Positions 38,501 through 51,614 of a stretch of 64,000 bases of DNA are shown here, one piece after another (the first letter of the stretch is position 1; the number at the start of each line of letters is the position of its first letter). Origin of the DNA: Acorus gramineus (taxonomy: Eukaryota > Streptophyta > Magnoliopsida > Acorales > Acoraceae); assembly GCA_030737835.1 (NCBI GenBank), contig CM060857.1:11283496-11347495 (forward strand), in the 5' to 3' direction. Position numbers and translations under genes: made by a program. The notes under the pieces are model-generated. The model was not told the DNA's origin. It did no database searches and saw only the letters and a list, made by a program, of their open reading frames with translations.

Positions 38501-39210
38501 ATAAACTAATTGATTGTATATTCCCATCTTTACAAATAAATTACGAATCTGCTAAATACATGACCGAACGTGCAATTCTTGGTACTACAAATGAACATGT
38601 TGATGAGTTGAATGAGAAGTTGATAGAGATTTTTCCGGGGGTCAGCCAGACATACTACAGCTATGATGAAGCAGTAGATGATACAAATAATTATTATCAA
38701 CAAGAATTCTTGAACACCTTGATGCCGAATGGACTTCCACCTCATAAATTGGTCCTCAAGCCAAATTGCCCAATCATGCTTCTGAGGAATTTAGACCCGT
38801 CGAATGGTTTATGTAACGGCACAAGAATGATATGTAGAAATTATGCAAGCAATGTCATTCAGGCTGAAATAGCAAACGGGCAGCATGCAGGAAAACACGT
38901 GCTTCTTCCGAGAATTCCCTTGTCTCCAGCAGAAAATGAAGGTTATCCATTTAAGTTCAAAAGAAAACAGTTCCCAATTCGTCTGTGTTTCGCGATGACC
39001 ATAAATAAAGCACAGGGTCAAACAATACCACATGTAGGCGTATATCTACGTGAACATGTTTTTTCTCATGGACAGTTATACGTCGCCTTGTCTAGAGGGG
39101 TTTCTATGTCCACAACAAAAATTCTTGTCAAAGCAGAACAACCCATACATGCACAAGGGACATACACGAGAAATGTGGTTTATAAGGAGGTGTTCCTTCG
39201 AAATAGGTAA
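35509..39210 (+). pseudogene. Helitron Rep/helicase with one amber stop
   Basis: Plant Helitron transposase: a HUH replication initiator fused to a PIF1-type helicase. Exon 1 (to 35794) reads YFGCYDPLQYPLLFPKGEVG. Exon 2 (35897-39210) has the Helitron N domain (YYRRQQIKIRAELYQGIVD), the HUH block HVIEFQKRGLPHAHMLV, the tyrosine helix KYLYKYIYKG, Walker A GPGGTGKT, Walker B LIIWDEAPM, and a C-terminal LYVALSRG helicase motif. In-frame TAG at 37015-37017 separates EAIWRIF from FNLNEIYPAV, just after the Rep domain. The frame is otherwise open to 39210. The start is unclear because the 5' end carries the 42-bp duplication and lacks the longer N-terminus usual for the family. It would need read-through or help from another copy. 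Confidence 0.9.
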
Positions 39211-39402
39211 TATAAATATTCGTACATCTATATCACTACATGAAATATAAGAGAATAAAGAAATAAAATTATCGTACATATAGGCAAGTATTACAGATGT
39301 AGAACTACGTGAATATCTCAACTTCTTTTAAACATTTTTTTCACGTAAACTTATTTCTTTCAATCAATGTCATAACTTACATATACATGTTTTTTTTTTG
39401 GT

Positions 39403-39680
39403 AGACAAGAGGCTGAAATAAATGATGTCCGTTCGTGAATATCTAATTCAACATCGACGCTGCTAAGTGCTCTAAAAATATTTCACTACATATCGACTGT
39501 TATGATCTTAATTATGTGGCGAGGATTGATACAATTGTACAACGACAATAACAAAGGGTGTGAAGAGATATGGAAAGTGATCTTAATAGATGATGAGGTT
39601 AGTACTGTGTATGTACATGGTTATGTTTACGTTTCAGTTTCAATATTTGGTAATGTACATGGTTTTATTTTCCTTACAAT
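39403..39680 (+). pseudogene. Relic of RPA1-like exon 1 and donor
   Basis: Aligns with exon 1 of the Q-borne RPA genes: AGACAAGAG-GTGAAA start, then GAGATATGGAAAGTGATC, TAATAGATGATGAGGTTAGT and into the intron. It has several deletions and stops, so it is far older than the two intact copies. It follows the Rep/helicase, suggesting an ancestral Helitron with an RPA gene downstream as well. Confidence 0.75.
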
Positions 39681-40000
39681 TCAATTTTTAAATTTTCATT
39701 TCGATCCATATCACGATAAATACATTATCATAAATACATTATGTTTGTACAACTATTTAGCCTCCATCTTCATCATAATCTCTCTGGGGGTTCTCTTTTT
39801 TCATATTATCATGCAAAATCATGAAATTAAGTTCATATATGTTTTTCTGGATTTTCTTCTCCCTCTCTTCAAAAACAAATTGGACAAGAATCATAACAAA
39901 CTTGTAATGATCTAGAGTTCAATCTAAATTTAGGACTTATCATTTTTACATATTTATATAATTAAATATCTTGTTTATTAAATTATCAACAAAAAAAATT

Positions 40001-40029
40001 CATGTGCAACGCACATGTGCCTCAACTAG
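40001..40029 (+). other. Helitron 3' terminus
   Basis: A perfect 7-bp stem (CATGTGC/GCACATG, AAC loop) lies 8 bases before CTAG and is followed by T. This is the classical Helitron termination signal. Confidence 0.85.
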
Positions 40030-40031
40030 TA

Positions 40032-40165
40032 TCTATAAAAGACGGAACCCATTTTTAGTCAGTCCTAAAAAGGTAGGTATGGGCGCGCGCACGGAAAACT
40101 CAAAAATAACATGCCACGCTGTCGCCGCCGCCTGTCCTCCGTGTCCTTTTTTTCTGGTGAATTTT
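40032..40165 (+). other. Second Helitron 5' end (likely non-autonomous)
   Basis: Directly after the T target base comes A|TCTATAAAAGACGGAACCC, again a plant Helitron 5' end, then a GC-rich patch. Its 3' end was not found, so it may be truncated. It suggests the larger element inserted at the edge of an older Helitron. Confidence 0.4.
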
Positions 40166-40454
40166 TTTTAATTAATAAAAAAAAAATTATTCTTTGTTTA
40201 GACACGGATCGTATGAAAATTTCCATTTTTTTTTTTTTCCACTTTTTGAAGTTGTGAGGACGCTTTGACAGGTGAATTGGCTGAGTAAGAAGATAAAACT
40301 TTACAATTATTCAAAAGAATTGTATTCAACTCCTGATTCTTATCTTAAAAAATAAGATAGAAATATATATATAAATTTGACATATATTTATATTATAATT
40401 TATTATAGGATAAAATATCTTTGTGTCTCAAAAAATTTGAAATTTAATATAATC

Positions 40455-40680
40455 TTTCTCTCCAGTGGTCATAGCACAACGATTCAGGGATTATCTATGT
40501 TAAGTGTAGGTCTTGGATTCAAGTCTTGACTTTGTGTCATTCCTCTTGTTTGTTAGGTGAAATTCAAAAGAATTTTATGTGAGATCAAAGACTAACAGGT
40601 GAAGGTAACTTTCCTAGCTTGATAGTAAGTTCAGTCACGAAGAGTCTCACCGATATCAAATATATATATATATAAGTCCT
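40455..40680. repeat. SINE-like element
   Basis: CAGTGGTCATAGCACAACGA resembles a tRNA head and GGTCTTGGATTCAAGTCTTG a B box. The body (ATTCAAAAGAATTTT, GGTAACTTTCCTA) aligns with 10575-10737. It ends in a (TA)n tail at 40661-40675. Confidence 0.45.
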
Positions 40681-41504
40681 AGACTGTTTGTTCTATGGAT
40701 GCGGTGATCATAACATTGTGTAAGACATCAAACATATTATATATTTGATTATCTCAATATATACCTTATAATATATTTCATTAGTTAAATATAAATATAA
40801 AAAAATTAAAAACACGCTTGGATTGCAAATAAGGCTATAAACAAGATTACAGTGCATGCCACAAATTTTTTTTGGGATTAAAAAGCTAAAATCTAAAAAC
40901 TGTTAACTTACATGTATTATCATTATTAGATTTTATGTGCTTTATAAAACAGTCATCATCATTACATCCTTAAAAATCGTATATAAAATAACTAAAAGTT
41001 TAAAACTGTGTTTCCAAACGTTTGACAAAAAAAGATTCGGGGATTTTAATTTTTTTAAAAAGTTAAAAACTGTTACCAAACAAATCAGTTTACATGCTCA
41101 TTAAGACATTATTTTCCTTTATTCAAAGTTGCATCTGTGAAGTATCTCTTGTAATTAATCACGTATGAATGCACGTGTCTATAATAAAGAATTCCACTTG
41201 TATACGCAATAAGAACATTATGGTAAATTCAATTTTTTCGAAATGGAATTTTTTTTTTTTTTGTGACAAATAATCCAATAAGAATTGAAAAAATACAGAC
41301 CCTGTGCATCAAGCAATCTGAAAGTCGGATTCAAATTTTCTTTTTCTTTTCTTTTTTTTATCCGTGACTACTGAATCCAAGCAGAGTTGAAAATTTCTAA
41401 ACCCTGTTGCATCAGACAAGCCAGATTCGAATAAGAGCCACGCATGAAAGGAGAAACACCCAGAATCAATGGGCTACTGAATTTTGTCATCACTTAAAAG
41501 GTCT
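40681..41504. other. No gene seen
   Basis: AT-rich spacer holding the 3' flank of the TPR gene. Nothing recognised. Confidence 0.6.
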
Positions 41505-44500
41505 TTACAGCCGCTGATTACACTTGAGCTCGGATATGCAAGAAACCAAGGCTTCTCTTACCTGAAGCTTACTCGAGTCCATGACAAGTGCGTCTTCGAA
41601 GAGGCTCTTCGCCTGGTTCAGAAGCTTCACCTTCTCTCTACTGGTGCTGCGTCGCAGGCGAGATCGCTGTTGCAGTGCTATCCCCCATCTATACAGAGCT
41701 GCATGTTATGCAGGCATGGGCTTTAGGGGGGCTTCACAAACCATTTGAATGAAAAAAAAAAAATACATATCTTCATTTGATGTGAATATCTTTTAACTTG
41801 ATATTTTCATTATAATCAGGTGACCAAGCATGTACGAGTTGGATGCACTATTGAATTGGTTTATGTTTGTGCATGTTTTTTTCATTTATTCCAGTCAGAG
41901 GCAATGGAAATTTGAAATCATACCATCTGGTGCATATGCATTACTTCTGGACATCATGGCGTCAAACTTATCAATTGCTGCCAGGTATACTTTGTCAGCA
42001 TCATAAGCTGTTTCCTGAAATTGCACAAGCAAACTGATGAGTACACCTAATATCTAACTTTAAGGGTCCCCGATGAAAATGACAGTGTAAACGTCAAAGA
42101 TTACTCATAATGATTAATCAAGTTTCGTTCAATGGCAAATGAAGTACATATAATGCACACATCTAATGGCATAGCAAATGAAACATAATGAAGGTTCTAC
42201 ACTTTCGAGCAGTTTCTGGTTTTAATGATAGAGCTCATAATAGGGATATGTCCGACAGAAATTTATGGCACATGAGATTTGTATAGTTGATGCTAAACAC
42301 ATGGGAAGCAGACCATCTTGGCATTGACGATGATAAATAGGTGATCTGTACAATTCTTCTCAATCCAAAATTGCAATTTCTGCAAATCAATGACTAATGA
42401 CAAGCAGAGATAATTCCATCCATCATTTCTGGCATCAAGGGAACGGTTTCTAGTTTGTCAATTTCATTTCATGCAAACCAATGACAAGCAATAACAAAAA
42501 TAGGACACTAAATTAACTCCTAGGTGAGCTGTTGGTCACTGTTGGGGGAAATATGGAAACATTTTCATCAATGATTTCTTAACAAACATTTATCATTTCT
42601 GGAATTAAGGGAATGGTTGCTAGTTTGTCATTTCCTTTAATGCAAAACCAATGACAAGCAATATAACAGAAAGAAGACACCAAGGGAGAATTTTTCTTTC
42701 CCCAGGAATCCAGTTCTAGCAAATTCTATGAAAGGAGGAAGAAAATTTTGCTTAGAATGTTCATGAATGACCACAGTAATGGATGATTCCAAAAGCCATT
42801 TATTTAGGTGTTCCAGCAAAAGAAGAATGAAAAGAATGAAAAATGAACACCAAACTGACCCCCTAGGCAAGTTGTTGGTCAGTATTGGGGAAAAATTGAA
42901 ACATTTATTGACTTCTCACTAAACAATTATCATTTTTGGCATTAAGGGAATAGATGGTAGCTTTTCATTTCACTTCATGCAAACCAATGACAAGCAATAT
43001 AACAGAAAGAAAAGACTAAATGACTCCTAGGCAAGCTGTTGGTCACTGTTGGGGAAATAAATGGAAACATTTATCAATGACTTTTTACCACCATCAATCG
43101 TAACTAATCAGGGATTATAGTGATGTTTAAAAATTAAATATTTAACAACTCAGATTACACATCTTAGGCTGCTTTGTCACAGTTAGCTAATCCAAAATAC
43201 CACCAGAACAGTGATATTTTTTAATCAATAATAATCATATAGAAATGAATCTGTCATATTGATGCTTACCGGTCCAATATCAGCAATTAACTGGGCACGA
43301 TAGGAAAGTGCAAGGCCCCAATTATAAAGGGCTCTAATATCATTCCCATCAATCGACAAGGCTATTCGGTAATTCCTTCCTGCCTCAACAAGGAGATCTT
43401 CACATTCTTCACACACATCAACAAGGACAGATGCGATTTCCTCTCTGCTTTGTACCTGGGTCTTCAACCATTTGGATTGCATCCTCCGTTCTTTCGCATG
43501 AAAAATGGAGTCACTTTCATTTAGGAGTTCTCTCAGCTCACGGCTGATCTTCAGTTTAAGTTCTCCATGAAGAAGTAAAGTGTTCCCCAACTGACCAACA
43601 GCCAGCAAGCTAGTAGGGTTCACTGTGATTGCTTTAGAGAGCAAGCTTGCAGACCTGTACAGTATGATCTCAGCCTTTTCTTCATCAGATTGACCCTTTA
43701 AACATTCTTTCGCATGTTTTAGAAGATCATTGGCCTCCTTTAAAATTTGTTGATATTCATCACCCTTCGAGATATCTGAAGATGGGGACGATGGTGATGG
43801 TGTTTTGCCTACTTGAGCATCACAAGAAGATTCAAAATTATCATCAACACTGGGTCTCTCTTTTGATTCTCCCCTCTCTCTAAAACTGATTTCTTTAGTC
43901 CCATGCTCACGCTTTGACTGGTCATTCTTTCTTCCGCGAGAAGGCAAGTGATCTCTACTGTGTATCTCGAAAGTATGTTCTAGTTCCAATGATGCCTCTG
44001 ATTCTGATGTGAACAAACTCAAATCGATTGAATCATGAGTCTCTCTCTGCACCTCCAGTACTTCATTTCTTTGTTGGTGGACCATCTTACGCAAAATCGC
44101 TTGCCTGGTAGTGAAACCTGAAATCTTCTTGAGATCCTCATTGTACGAGAGCAAAGCATTGTCGGAGATACCATCTGTATAAGAATCGGACAAATTATTA
44201 TCTACTTGGAAATTCACAGTGGCATTTCTAATTTTCTTCTCATTGTTAATAGCCATCTTCATACTTCTAACCAGTTCTGCTGTACTCCTCGCTCTAATTT
44301 CTGACAAATCTTCCAAATCTTTGTCCATGCCTTTCCCATTGCCCTTCTTTTCTTCTTCCTGAATATTTTGACTCGTAATTGAATCCACAGAGGCCTTTTT
44401 CAAGGAAGGACCTGTCTTAACATTCATCGATTTCTCATGATGATCCGAACTTGAATTCTTTACTTCATCCGCGTTAACAACAACCTGACCATTTCCTTCC

Positions 44501-45307
44501 TTCAGGTTCAATTGTTCCTTGATTGCTTGTTTACTACTCTCTTTCACTTTCTGTAATTTCGCCAATTCAATCAAATTCTCTTTAAAGAACCCCTCAACAA
44601 ATCGAAGGAATTCAAAAGCATTCGAACCCATCTCAGCTCTCCTCCTACTCGGCCTATGATTGGAATTCTTATCAAAGTTGACATTTTTAATAGCCTCAGC
44701 AGGTTCACTTGCAACAAAATCATCCACACCACTCTTCGCAAGCAAAATCTCCGATTTCATCGACTCAACAGCATCCATCACACTCTCAATCTCACCCCGC
44801 TCAATCAAACCCATCAAATTCAACAACTTCACATCCAATTCACTCAAAAACCTCCCCAAACCCCTCAATTTCTCCTCCAAAACATCAACACCCCCGGCAC
44901 GGGCACCACCCGTCAAAAACCCAGCCGCGAAAACCAAAACAGAAACGGGAAACACCGCCAGATAAGAGAATCTAAACCTGGAGAAGGCGGAGGCGGTCAG
45001 GACCCCCAGGAGGAAGACCAGGACGTGCTTTCGATCGTCGACGCCGAACTCGCGAAACAGATCGAACTTGCTTGGAACGTCGAGGAGCTCCAGGTCGTCC
45101 CATCCGCCGTATGTGGAAGTCGGTCCCGGGTCGGGCGAGGAGGAGGAGGTCGGGGAGGATCTTGTGAGGGTTGTTCGAGTCGGGATTGGGTTTTTGTGGA
45201 GGAGATGGAGGGAGAGAGGGGTCTTCGAAGGGGAGGATGTGAAAGTGAAGGGGGAGAGGAAGTGATTCGAAGGGATGAGAAGGGTTCGGGAGGCTCTAAT
45301 GGCTTCC

Positions 45308-45309
<2 letters not shown>
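41505..45309 (-). CDS. Plastid TPR-repeat membrane protein, 774 aa
   Basis: Three exons: 43270-45309, 41924-42014 and 41505-41698 (2325 nt, GT-AG, phases consistent). The Ser/Thr/Pro-rich N-terminus (1-60) looks like a chloroplast transit peptide. Two hydrophobic helices follow (about 94-109 and 114-134, LVFLLGVLTASAF and YLAVFPVSVLVFAAGFL), then a long polar acidic linker. The C-terminal quarter, from about residue 520, has tetratricopeptide-like helices (LLSKAITVNPTSLLAVGQLG, YRIALSIDGNDIRALYNWGL, ALYRWGIALQQRSRLR). This fits an uncharacterised plant plastid TPR family. A role as a membrane scaffold is only inferred from TPRs. No lesion. An antisense frame across exon 1 (44656-45348) is a shadow. 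Confidence 0.85.

Positions 45310-45338
<29 letters not shown>
45310..45338. repeat. (GA)n tract in the TPR gene 5' UTR
   Basis: A GA/CT run begins immediately upstream of the ATG, giving a CT-rich leader in the transcript, common in plant 5' UTRs. 45339-45519 holds the promoter region, without a clear TATA box. Confidence 0.85.
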
Positions 45339-45341
<3 letters not shown>

Positions 45342-45524
45342 TGGTTAGTTGGGCGGAGGAGAAGGCCTAACCAGAGAACGTCACGTGCTTGCACGTGAGA
45401 AGTAGATGGACCGTGATGGATCTGGAACTCCGGTTGTACATGAAAAATGATACGTCAAACCTTATTGCAATTCATGTGCTCTGAAATAGATTTTATTATA
45501 TAAAATAAAATATATGTTAAAGAT

Positions 45525-45855
45525 TGTTGTAAACTAAGTAGAATACATATACACAAGTATATATAAATAAAGTACATAAGTATATACAAGAGAAGTAGAA
45601 AGAGATTCTTATTCACTATTTGTTGGTTCATGGAATACAAGAGAAACCCCTCTATTTATAGGGTGCATAGAGGAATCCCAAAGGTGGGGAGTTACAAGTC
45701 TATAGAGGTGAGGAGGAGATAGTGGGGCAATAATGGGAGTGTTATGGAATAGAAGAGTGGGGGAGGTTATGGAGTTGAATGAGGGGGTTATGGAGTTGAA
45801 GAGTGCGGGAGGTTATGGGTTAGAGAAGTGGTGGTTATCCACCATATTCACAACA
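45525..45855 (-). repeat. Copia 3' LTR
   Basis: TGTTGTAAACTAAG...TTCACAACA, 331 bp, and about 90% or more like its partner by eye. It contains CTATTTATAGGG, a TATA-like element. Confidence 0.9.
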
Positions 45856-46355
45856 CTCCCTTGGATGACCACCACGCTAAGAAAATTGCCTCATTAAAAC
45901 CTTGCTTGAAAAACCCAATGGAAAAAAACCAAAGCGAAGGAAAAAAAGTACAATGTAACTTAATCGTATAATAATGTATGCGTTTAATACTGCCTCATTA
46001 AAACCTTGCCAGGAAAACCCAATGGGACAAAACCTAGGCGAAGGAAAAAGAGTACAGTTCACAAAATGTCATAAAAAATTACTCCCTCTCATAAGTACGA
46101 GATTTCAATAATTTTGGTCACAAACTCGTCGCATCTCGATTTCATACACCAGCTTCTTGAATGTTGATGTCGACAAAGCTTTAGTAAACAAATCTGCAAG
46201 ATTGTCCTATGACTAAATTTGTTGAACATCAATTTCATGTCTCTATTGGAGCTCATGAGTGTAAAAGAATTTTGAAGAAATATGCTTCATTCTATCACCC
46301 TTGATATATCCCCCGTTGATTTGAGCAATGCATGCTGCATTGTCTTCATATATAG

Positions 46356-48256
46356 TTATTGGAACATCTTAATGAGAGATAGTCCGCATGCAGTACGAAT
46401 ATGATAAACCAAATACCTTATCCACACGCATTCCCGGCTTGCTTCGTGGAGTGCAAGAATCTCAGAGTGATTAGAAGACGTGGCGACCAAAGTTTGTTTC
46501 GTAGATCGCCAAGAGATTGCTGTGCCACCACAAGCGAATACATAGCCTGTTTGTGAGCGAGCCTTGTGAGGATCTGAAAGATATCCTGAATCTGCATAAC
46601 CCTTTAGTTGTGCACCATTATTGGAATCATTTGCATAGAATAGACCCATGTTTGACATTCCACGAAGATAACGAAAAATGTGCTTCACACCATTCCAATG
46701 CCTTTGAGTTGGTGCAGAGCTAAATCTGGCCAATAAATTAACTGAAAATGCAATGTCAGGTCTAGTGCATTGGGCCAAATATAATAAGGCACTAATTGCA
46801 CTAAGATATGGTACTTCAGAACCAAGAAGATTTTCAGTATCTTCTTTTGGACGAAAAGGGTCCTTCTTTGGGTCAAGTAACCTTACTACCATTGGAGTAC
46901 TTAATGGATGACATTTGTCCACATTAAAACTCTTCAAGATTTTTTTCAACATATGTTGTTTGATGAACAAGTATCCCATTTGAACTTTGCTCAATTTGCA
47001 AGCCGAGACAATATTTTATTTTTCTAAGATCTTTCATTTCAAACTCCTTTTCAGATATTCGGAAGCCTTTTTGAGCTCTTCAGGAGTTCCAATTAGATTA
47101 ATATCATCGACATATACTGCAATAATGATAAATCTGAGTTCCGTTTTCTTAATAAATACACAGGGGCATATTGGATCATTGACATATCTTCTTTTATTAA
47201 GTACTCACTAAGACGGTTATACCACATTCGTCCAGATTGCTTTAACCCATACAAGGATCGTCTTAGCTTGATTGAGTACATGTTTCGTGGTTTTGCTTCA
47301 GGCAATTTTAGTCCTTCAGAAACTTTCATATAAATGTCGGTATCTAATTTTCCATATAAATATGCAGTAATCACATCCATTAGCTGCATGTCAAGTCCTT
47401 CTGAGATTACAAGACTAATTAAATACCGAAATGTGATTGTGTCCATCACAGGAGAATATGTCTCTTCAAAATCTATCCCAGGTCTCTGCAGGAAACCATG
47501 TGCCACAAGATGAGCTTTGTATCTAACAATCTCGTTTCTTTCATTTCGTTTTCTCGCAAACACCCATTTACATCCTACTGGTTTAACACCTTCAGGGGTT
47601 AGGACTACTGGTCCAAATACTTGGTGTTTTGCAAGTGAATCCAATTCTGTTTGAATAGCAGCTTTCCATTGTGGCCAACAATTTTTTTGTCTGCATTCAT
47701 CCACTGAACGTGGTTCTAAATCATTATCTGAAATGATTTCTGTAGCTACTGCAAATGAGAATATATCATCAGCAAGCACTTGCTTTCGATCCCACAATAT
47801 TTGTGAATTTGCATAATTTATGAAAATTTCTTCATTTCCATGTACTTGTTCTTCATGCACGAACGTCACTTCAGGGACGTCAGTCTCTTCGGGGACTTGT
47901 GTCACTTCAAGGGCTTCTTCCTCTGTAAGAGTTATTATTGTGGGTCTTTCAAGTGTTTCATACTCTTCTAGAGAATTATTCTTCATTGTTTTTCTCCTTC
48001 GGGGAGCTAAATCTTTTGAGCCTATAGGTCTTCCATGCTTCAGGCATGTTTTTGTTGATTCATTAGCTGGCATATTAACATTTTTTCCTATTGGAACATT
48101 AATTCGAGCTGGAGTATTAGCAGCCGGAATATGTGATTTCATCACTTTTGCTGCATCATTGAATGCATCTGGCAATTGATGTACAATTCTTTGAAGATGG
48201 GTGATTCTTTGCACTTCAGTTTCACATTGATTAGTGCAAGGATCAAGATGAGACAA
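46356..48256 (-). pseudogene. Copia pol remnant: reverse transcriptase and RNase H
   Basis: The RT part (about 47093-48256) includes GCKWVFARKRN, YKAHLVAHGFLQ, SPVMDTITFRYLISL and RRSLYGLKQSGRMWYNRL. The catalytic YVDD is encoded at 47103-47114 in another frame. RNase H follows (46356-46994: YLAQCTRPDIAFSVNLLARF, SQTGYVFACGGTAISWRSTK). At least three frameshifts are visible: before YVDD, after EYLK near 47050, and near 46930. Not functional. Confidence 0.9.
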
Positions 48257-48836
48257 AGATGGAGTTTGTCATGTAAGTTCACGTCGTTCTTCTGGCGACG
48301 GACTTTTCTCCCCCTAACGATGGGAATATTGTCTCATCAAAATGACAATCCGCAAATCGAGCGGTAAAAACATCCCCTGTCAATGGTTCAAGATATCTTA
48401 TAATAAAAGGAGAATCTACTTTGTATGATAATATTATTAGGTACCTTTTCCTCTTCAAGAGTTTGTGTAGTCACTTCTGAGACTCATTTCTCTTCAAGGA
48501 CATTATACTCTTCTAGAGTTTTTAGAGAAAGTGGATCTATTGTTCATAATCTCTTCTGAACCATTATGTATAAGTTCTTCTGGAGCATTATTAGAGTATG
48601 ATTTTTCATTTGATCTCTACTTCTGGAGAGCTGAATCTTTTGAACCTATAAGTTTGTCACACTTCTAGCGTGCATTAGAAATTTGATTTTCACGTTGAGC
48701 GATACGTGAGTCTAAATGAGACAAAGTGGATGTATTCCACAATAATTCTTGTCGTTCTTCAGGAACAGATCGTACTTCAGGTACATCTTCCATCCCCCTA
48801 ACGACAGGAATATTGTCTCATTAAAATGACAATCCA
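47950..48836 (-). repeat. Imperfect duplication in the copia interior
   Basis: 47950-48352 and about 48500-48836 share order and wording (CTTCTAGAG, AATCTTTTGA.CCTATA, GGAATATTGTCTCAT-AAAATGACAATCC) with heavy divergence. Confidence 0.6.
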
Positions 48837-50839
48837 AAAAAATAATACACATAATTGGATCAAAGAATCTTCTGGTTCTTTAATGGATATGCAATAGAAT
48901 TTTTTTTAATTGTTTGAAGCATCATTATATAATCCATGATCATATGATGTTTGCTCTTCTGGAGCTTACAAACAATTTTGTAATATTCAAGATATAATAT
49001 TAAAATTTTCATACTTTATTCTACCAAAGATGTGAGAAGAATAAAATAAATCTAGAAATGTAAAACTGCATTTCATATAACATGGAAAAATAAAGACGTA
49101 AATATAAAATTGACAAATATCTAATCATATATCGAGTACATGACTAATAAAAAGTTTAAGTGTACTTCAGGTATACGTAACTAATTTAAAGATTTGGACA
49201 TACTTCAGGTTCGTGACCAAAATTATTATCTGAAATACATGGATGAAAATAATTTTCTTTTGCGTTTTAGGGGTTTGTTATGCAAATTTTTCCCTTGCTT
49301 TCATTCAACAGCATTCCACTTCTGGTGGTTTCCGATAACTTGTCATCTCTACGATTGTTGTCGTTTTATTAACTATGAAATAACCCTTGATCATGTCCAT
49401 TGCTCAAAATAAAATAAAATGCATTTGCTTCAGGCAACGATGCTGAGTCAATAGATCGGGTTTCATGATTTTTTATTTATTTATATTCTTATAAAAGCTC
49501 ATTGTTCAGCAACGAGAAGACATGAAATTTGATAATAATATTTTTGCTTTCGATATTGCTACTACTGGAGCATATTTGAGGCATAATGGTCGGTAGACCT
49601 TTCACAATGAGGTGTTTATACATGTTCTTGCTATGATACATGGATATTTTTTCTTTTCATTTGGTCCTTCAAGGACCCAAAAAAAAAATATCATATAACT
49701 TTTGTTTGGTCCTACAGGGACATGAACAACCATGATTTGTGTATATATATCCTTCAGGGATAAAAATTATATGGTCCTTTAGGGACACATTCTAATCATA
49801 TCTTTTACATGATAATCCAAGTATCCATATAATAATTTTTGTATGGTCCTTCAGAGATAAATTAAAATAAAATTTTGCATGGTCCTCAGGGACAAATGAT
49901 TTTCTTTGGATCATTAAAACAAAATTTTACATCAGTATATGTAAAATAAAATTATAATTAATCACCCGTGGTAATGTCAATTCCCCGTGAGGGAAGAGAA
50001 AATATAACTTGACAAATCTTTAGTTAAAATATGAAACGTGTAAAGAACATAGAGTGCCTCATATTAAAATGTAAAAATACATAGAGAAAAGGAATACAAT
50101 TGTCTACATTATTTCGCCATAGATATGATAAGGATGAAAATATTGTTAACAATTACATTGAATTAAAAACAAATCTTCCATTGCAGAGGAAGCAATTTCA
50201 CTCCCTATTTTTCTTTTAAGCCATAATACTCACCAAAACAAAATGATCAAACATTATACATAAAACGGAATATATGGCTTTAATATAACAGAATATGCTT
50301 AAAAGAATTTGATGTCGGGATTTATTTAATCATGCAACAAAGAGTATTTTATGGTGAATCCTTTGATCAAGATGCATCAATTGATGCTATATGAAATTGT
50401 CAACACATCCAATATGTTGTAAGCAAAATAAAATCATGATGATTTGAATCATCATGAACTCATCAGAATATATCTATAGTTTACAGAATAAAAAATTTAT
50501 CACTCCCTCTACAACAAACATGTAATTCATAATACATGAATAAGATACGAATGCATTTAATTATTAAAGGCATGGGATTCATGATTCATGATCATATATG
50601 AAAAAAAAAAAAAAAAAAATACCATGCATAGGCATATGATGAATTGACATTGATCATCAATCGAAATAACCATGAAAATAATTTTGTCTCATAGATGCCT
50701 AAAAACAAATATCGTTAAATCAACCATAGATGACGGCATAAGGAATACAACTCTTAAAAACTAATGTCAATGATGCTTCCACAGGTCATCAACAACCTGT
50801 TTATAATAACATTGAAATAAAGGAAATAAGAAAGGCTTA
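48837..50839. other. Copia interior without recognisable coding
   Basis: AT-rich. Between 49660 and 49890 a GGTCCTTCAGGGAC-type motif recurs about six times with decay; its core GGTCC-TTCA-GGACC is palindromic. Gag and integrase would be expected here or beyond the Harbinger, but none is visible. Confidence 0.6.
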
Positions 50840-51614
50840 GGTGGTGTTTGGCAGCGGCGGAAAGCGGATTTTAAGTACTGATTAATAAGTGCAGAAAGAG
50901 GTTGTGATGATAATCTTTAAGAGTTCAGGAAAAAAAGCGTTTGGTTTAGCGGAAAATATTAAGCAGTATTTTAGATAAGTGTGTTTGGTTAACCACTTGA
51001 CATATGTGCTTATTGGAAGGGTATTTTGGTCCATTTTATAAGTGCTGAATGTTATTTTGATGTTTGGTTGAAATGGAAAAAACATGTTTTTTTTTGAGAT
51101 ACTAAAGATTATTCTTTTTTAACATGTTAAAAATACATCAACTACTAATACCCTTTGAAGAGCCAAAACAATATAGCACCTGGATACCCACATGTTGAAA
51201 AACAATAGATTGTTTGTTTAATCCGTTGAAAACTCTGATATTTAATATATTTCCACCTATCTCATAGGATTGCAAAGACTCCTTAATTGGACTACAAACA
51301 CATCCAAATGCCATCATTAAAATTAAAAAAGAGGACTTCAAAAAATCTTGATGGGCCTCTTTTGTAAGAGTTTGACAATTACATAAATTCTACAAAACTG
51401 AAAACATAGAAATGTTTCATTTTAACATAAAAAATCCACATAGACAAGTACTAGTCAATCTAATAATTTCATTGGTCTGACATAATAAGCAGTACTATTC
51501 AGATTTCAACACTCCCACAGATGAATAGTTTTATCAAATTTGTTACAAAAGTGACTGCTCCATAGAGATGTTTATAATGTTACAGACATCTGTGGGCTAA
51601 TGGAACTTCTACAT

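Noticed and set aside
44656..45348. 230-codon open frame antisense to the TPR gene
   Set aside because: Low-complexity His/Gln/Arg-rich product opposite a well-supported coding exon; a shadow caused by codon bias.
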